Source: Choristocarpus tenellus KU-1152
Taxonomy: Eukaryota > Phaeophyceae
Assembly (NCBI GenBank): GCA_964200185.2
Contig: CAXNAD020000294.1
Coordinates: 1 to 22,238, forward strand
DNA: 22,238 nucleotides
Reading direction: 5' to 3'
Part shown: positions 19,669 through 22,238 of the stretch, in pieces
Position numbering within the stretch: the stretch's first letter is position 1
Layout of the letters: each line of letters opens with the position of its first letter
Notes under the pieces: model-generated
Databases searched by the model: none
The model's input: only the letters and a program-made list of their open reading frames with translations
What the model was told of the DNA's origin: nothing
Position numbers and translations under genes: made by a program

Positions 19669-19939
19669 CGTAGGAGAATTTGAAAAAAGTATTGTTGCCA
19701 AATTCATGTAGCACAACAAGGCTCAAGATCGCGGAAGGAAGTGGAGGAATCTGTGTTTTGTTGAAGCATATGGGAATTCAGGTACGTAGGATATGGGGTG
19801 GGGAATTGGATACGGAGCGAGGAATCGAAGGAGAGCAATTGGAGGTCACTAGTTGTGGTCTGTGAGCGGCCAAGAAGGGCGCAAGGGATAGCTAGGGTCG
19901 CAGGAAAGAATGTATAGTTATAGCATATATTCCTATTTG

Positions 19940-20060
19940 AGGGAGAAGGCCGGTAACCTACTACAGGAGAGCTAGCCCTGGGGACAGGTTAGCTCATCGT
20001 CTCTAATCCCATTTGATGCGGCACCTAGGTTTAGAGTTGGTGGAAACAGTGGTTGGTAGT
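19940..20060 (+). repeat. Direct repeat, copy 2
   Basis: Second copy of the unit at 19547-19668. It lies 3' of the reverse transcriptase relic, where some DIRS-type elements carry split direct repeats; that link is speculation here. Confidence 0.65.
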
Positions 20061-22238
20061 ATAATTACGTGATAGTAGTAAAGCCCACAAACCATGATGT
20101 TGTTCAGTTCAAATGCCAGTAAGTAGGTTGTAAACATGGGTTCCTTGGTATGATTGCCTACCAACTTATTCTCTGGCATGTTGTAAGGGAACTCATTACA
20201 CTGGGATACAATGAGCGCGAATAATAGAGGTGGGATAAATGCTAAACTGGCTAACAAACATCGGTCGCTCAGAATGTGAGGTGCGCAGAACATGTCAAGT
20301 GTCCCCAAGAAATACTTGTCTGCTCCATGAATTACATCGATCGGGTGCAGACAGAGGCAAGTACCCTCCAACCATCCCTTAGATTAGCATCATAGATAAG
20401 TTAGTAGATCTGCAGGTTGCTGTTATGGACTTGAGGGTGTGACAATGACGAAAAACTGACTCTATTTCTGACACACCTACCTATAATTACCTACCTACGC
20501 ACTCACCAATCTTGTTTGGGGGCCCTCCACAATTGAGTGTCTAAAAAAGTTATTATAAAAAATACTTAGCGCATGCTGCCATTGAATGGATTGGTGTATT
20601 TAAATAATAATGCTGGACTACAAATGAATACACGTCTTCTCAGACAAGAAAATAATAAGTTATTTGTAGTTCCGAACAACTGCCTGAACAGCTAGAGGTT
20701 GCATATCTTACTGGGATAAGACTAGAAATCACATGGTAATATGCCAGTTATAAAAAGTGTCCTAAGTCGTGTTTGACACCCTAGGCTTCGGTCAAAAAAG
20801 GATAAAAAAAAACAGGTGTCCTTTAGTTTGCTAGAAAAACAAATGGAAAAAATGAGGTATGTGGCTCCCTTAATAAGAGCAGAGGCTCCCCAAGCAGGAG
20901 TGACTCCTATATGCATGGCATTCTGTTCATGCCTTTCTTCTCGTATGAGTCAAAGTAAACGAGAGGTGTTTAAGGAACATGGCAAATACAACGAGTATGT
21001 GCTTCTTTTTTTTCAAATAAATGCGTGTAGGATACGTTAGTCGAAAACTTTTAAAACAAATAGAGAAATCAACCCTCCTAAGTCAAACTTACTTCTTCAT
21101 GCGTAGAGATACGAGTGAATCATAAAAGATTGAAAAACTGGCTTATAATGCAAAACAACCAAAAATGGTTACCTCTTGTTTACTTTGGGTCTATGCTGGG
21201 TTCAGTCATTCCACCATTCGTCACTCCACCTCCCCTCCCTTAAATAGTGTGCTGAACCCAAGTCGACGTCGTTTTGCGATGAAGTCTACTTCATTTTGGG
21301 TTTCCCACGTTTTTGTGGTATAGCGAAAGGTAGTATAGTTCAGGCGTACAATTCATATCGTAATGGTCCCAACATATATTTTGGAGAATCCAAACCAAAT
21401 ATCAACTCTAGTATTGCGAATCGTATCGATTGAATTGTATCCTGCGATATACTTGAAACCGAAAATTGAAGGGTAATATCGTAACATTACACTGCCAATA
21501 ATTCGCACTAATGCAATCTGCTCGCCGAGATCGACGCTTCATGCTCCTCAACTCATGTGTTGTATGCATCCTTCAACTATAATCGAGTGTTCCCCAATTT
21601 CCGACCCGTTTATAAACTTAGAAACTTACACCTCAAAATGCTTTCGATTCGGAACGTTGCATATCGGGCGTCAAGGGGATGAAAACCCGAAACATTAATG
21701 CGAGTACATTGTGCATTTAACCGCTGAACTACCACTACATACACCCTAAACGTGCCACGTATGATATAAGTAACGCATAATCGACTCTGCTATTCGATAC
21801 AGACTTTGATCAACTTGGAAACAGACCAACTCTTCCCAAAACGTTGAACTGGCAGACTTTGAGTGTAGTAGGGCTAGGTAGCATATACTAGGGGGATAAG
21901 ATGCGTTCATGATCGCCAGTTTACTTTGGCCATTCATTACGTTTCACGCAATAGGTTGGCACCAATGCCTTGGTTTCCATCACACCAGTGGCTTCCAGCT
22001 CAGAGTAGTTCATGCAATGGACACTCCTCCAAAGTGCATCAAACAATCACAACTACATTGTGTACTCCATGGAGGTTGGTCACACAGCAATATACTCTTC
22101 TCCCGTGTTTCGTATTACCAAGTCATTATGCCGACCTCAAGCCCCCCCCCCCATCCCCCACAACTCTGCACACATAGGAAACCCTTCCTGCAGTTCATCA
22201 TGAATCTCTATACAATTTTTCCTTTCACACGACACACC

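Larger units (their letters stand above)
19308..22238. other. Right flank, no recognisable gene
   Basis: Apart from the direct repeat pair I recognise nothing. Open frames stay at or below 122 codons and lack motifs. A C-rich run (C11 at 22142-22152) and ordinary AT-rich sequence fill the rest. Confidence 0.5.

Noticed and set aside
20003-20371. Longest ATG-to-stop frame in the window (122 codons, minus strand), with two hydrophobic segments
   Set aside because: Its 3' part lies inside the direct repeat copy at 19940-20060, no domain is recognisable, and a frame of this length is expected by chance in 22 kb.
20722-21040. Overlapping 64- and 74-codon frames on opposite strands
   Set aside because: Neither resembles a known protein and both are of chance length.

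Overview
This is nuclear DNA of an intron-rich eukaryote. No open reading frame exceeds about 120 codons, there are no bacterial operons, rRNA or tRNA, and the one clear gene is cut into nine small exons by spliceosomal introns of 0.25 to 3.2 kb. Base composition is moderate, with microsatellites, foldbacks and dead retroelements. The species cannot be named from the sequence; a protist or alga is a reasonable guess because formyltetrahydrofolate deformylase of this bacterial-like type is unusual in animals.

The core of the window (3335-14274, minus strand) is a complete gene for formyltetrahydrofolate deformylase (PurU). I joined nine exons by hand. All phases fit, and together they give one uninterrupted 315-residue protein: a short acidic, proline-rich N-terminus, an ACT domain, then a formyltransferase-fold hydrolase domain. 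It keeps the catalytic Asn-x-His and, exactly 36 residues after the His, the Asp. Seven introns are GT-AG; intron 5 is GC-AG. All introns are phase 0 or 2.

The introns hold the repeats. Intron 6 has a 200-bp element with perfect 13-bp terminal inverted repeats and an internal 26-bp perfect palindrome. Intron 7 has an 83-bp near-perfect hairpin with 26-bp identical arms. Intron 4 has a relative of the intron 6 element beside a roughly 200-bp dispersed repeat. Intron 6 also has an AC microsatellite.

The left flank (1-3334) is the downstream side of purU. It has no recognisable gene, but holds a degenerate tandem repeat and a further fragment of the intron 6 repeat family. The upstream flank (14275-16940) has a small CpG-rich, E-box-containing patch about 0.5 kb before the start codon, then the second copy of the dispersed repeat, near an inverted pair of 40-bp sequences.

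From 16.9 to 20.1 kb lies a graveyard of retroelements. There is a Ty1/copia-like C-terminus with a probable LTR on the minus strand. On the plus strand is a strongly decayed reverse transcriptase-RNase H of DIRS (tyrosine-recombinase) type, followed by a 120-bp direct repeat. The last 2 kb hold nothing I can identify. I see one ordinary metabolic gene in repeat-rich DNA and no multi-gene system.
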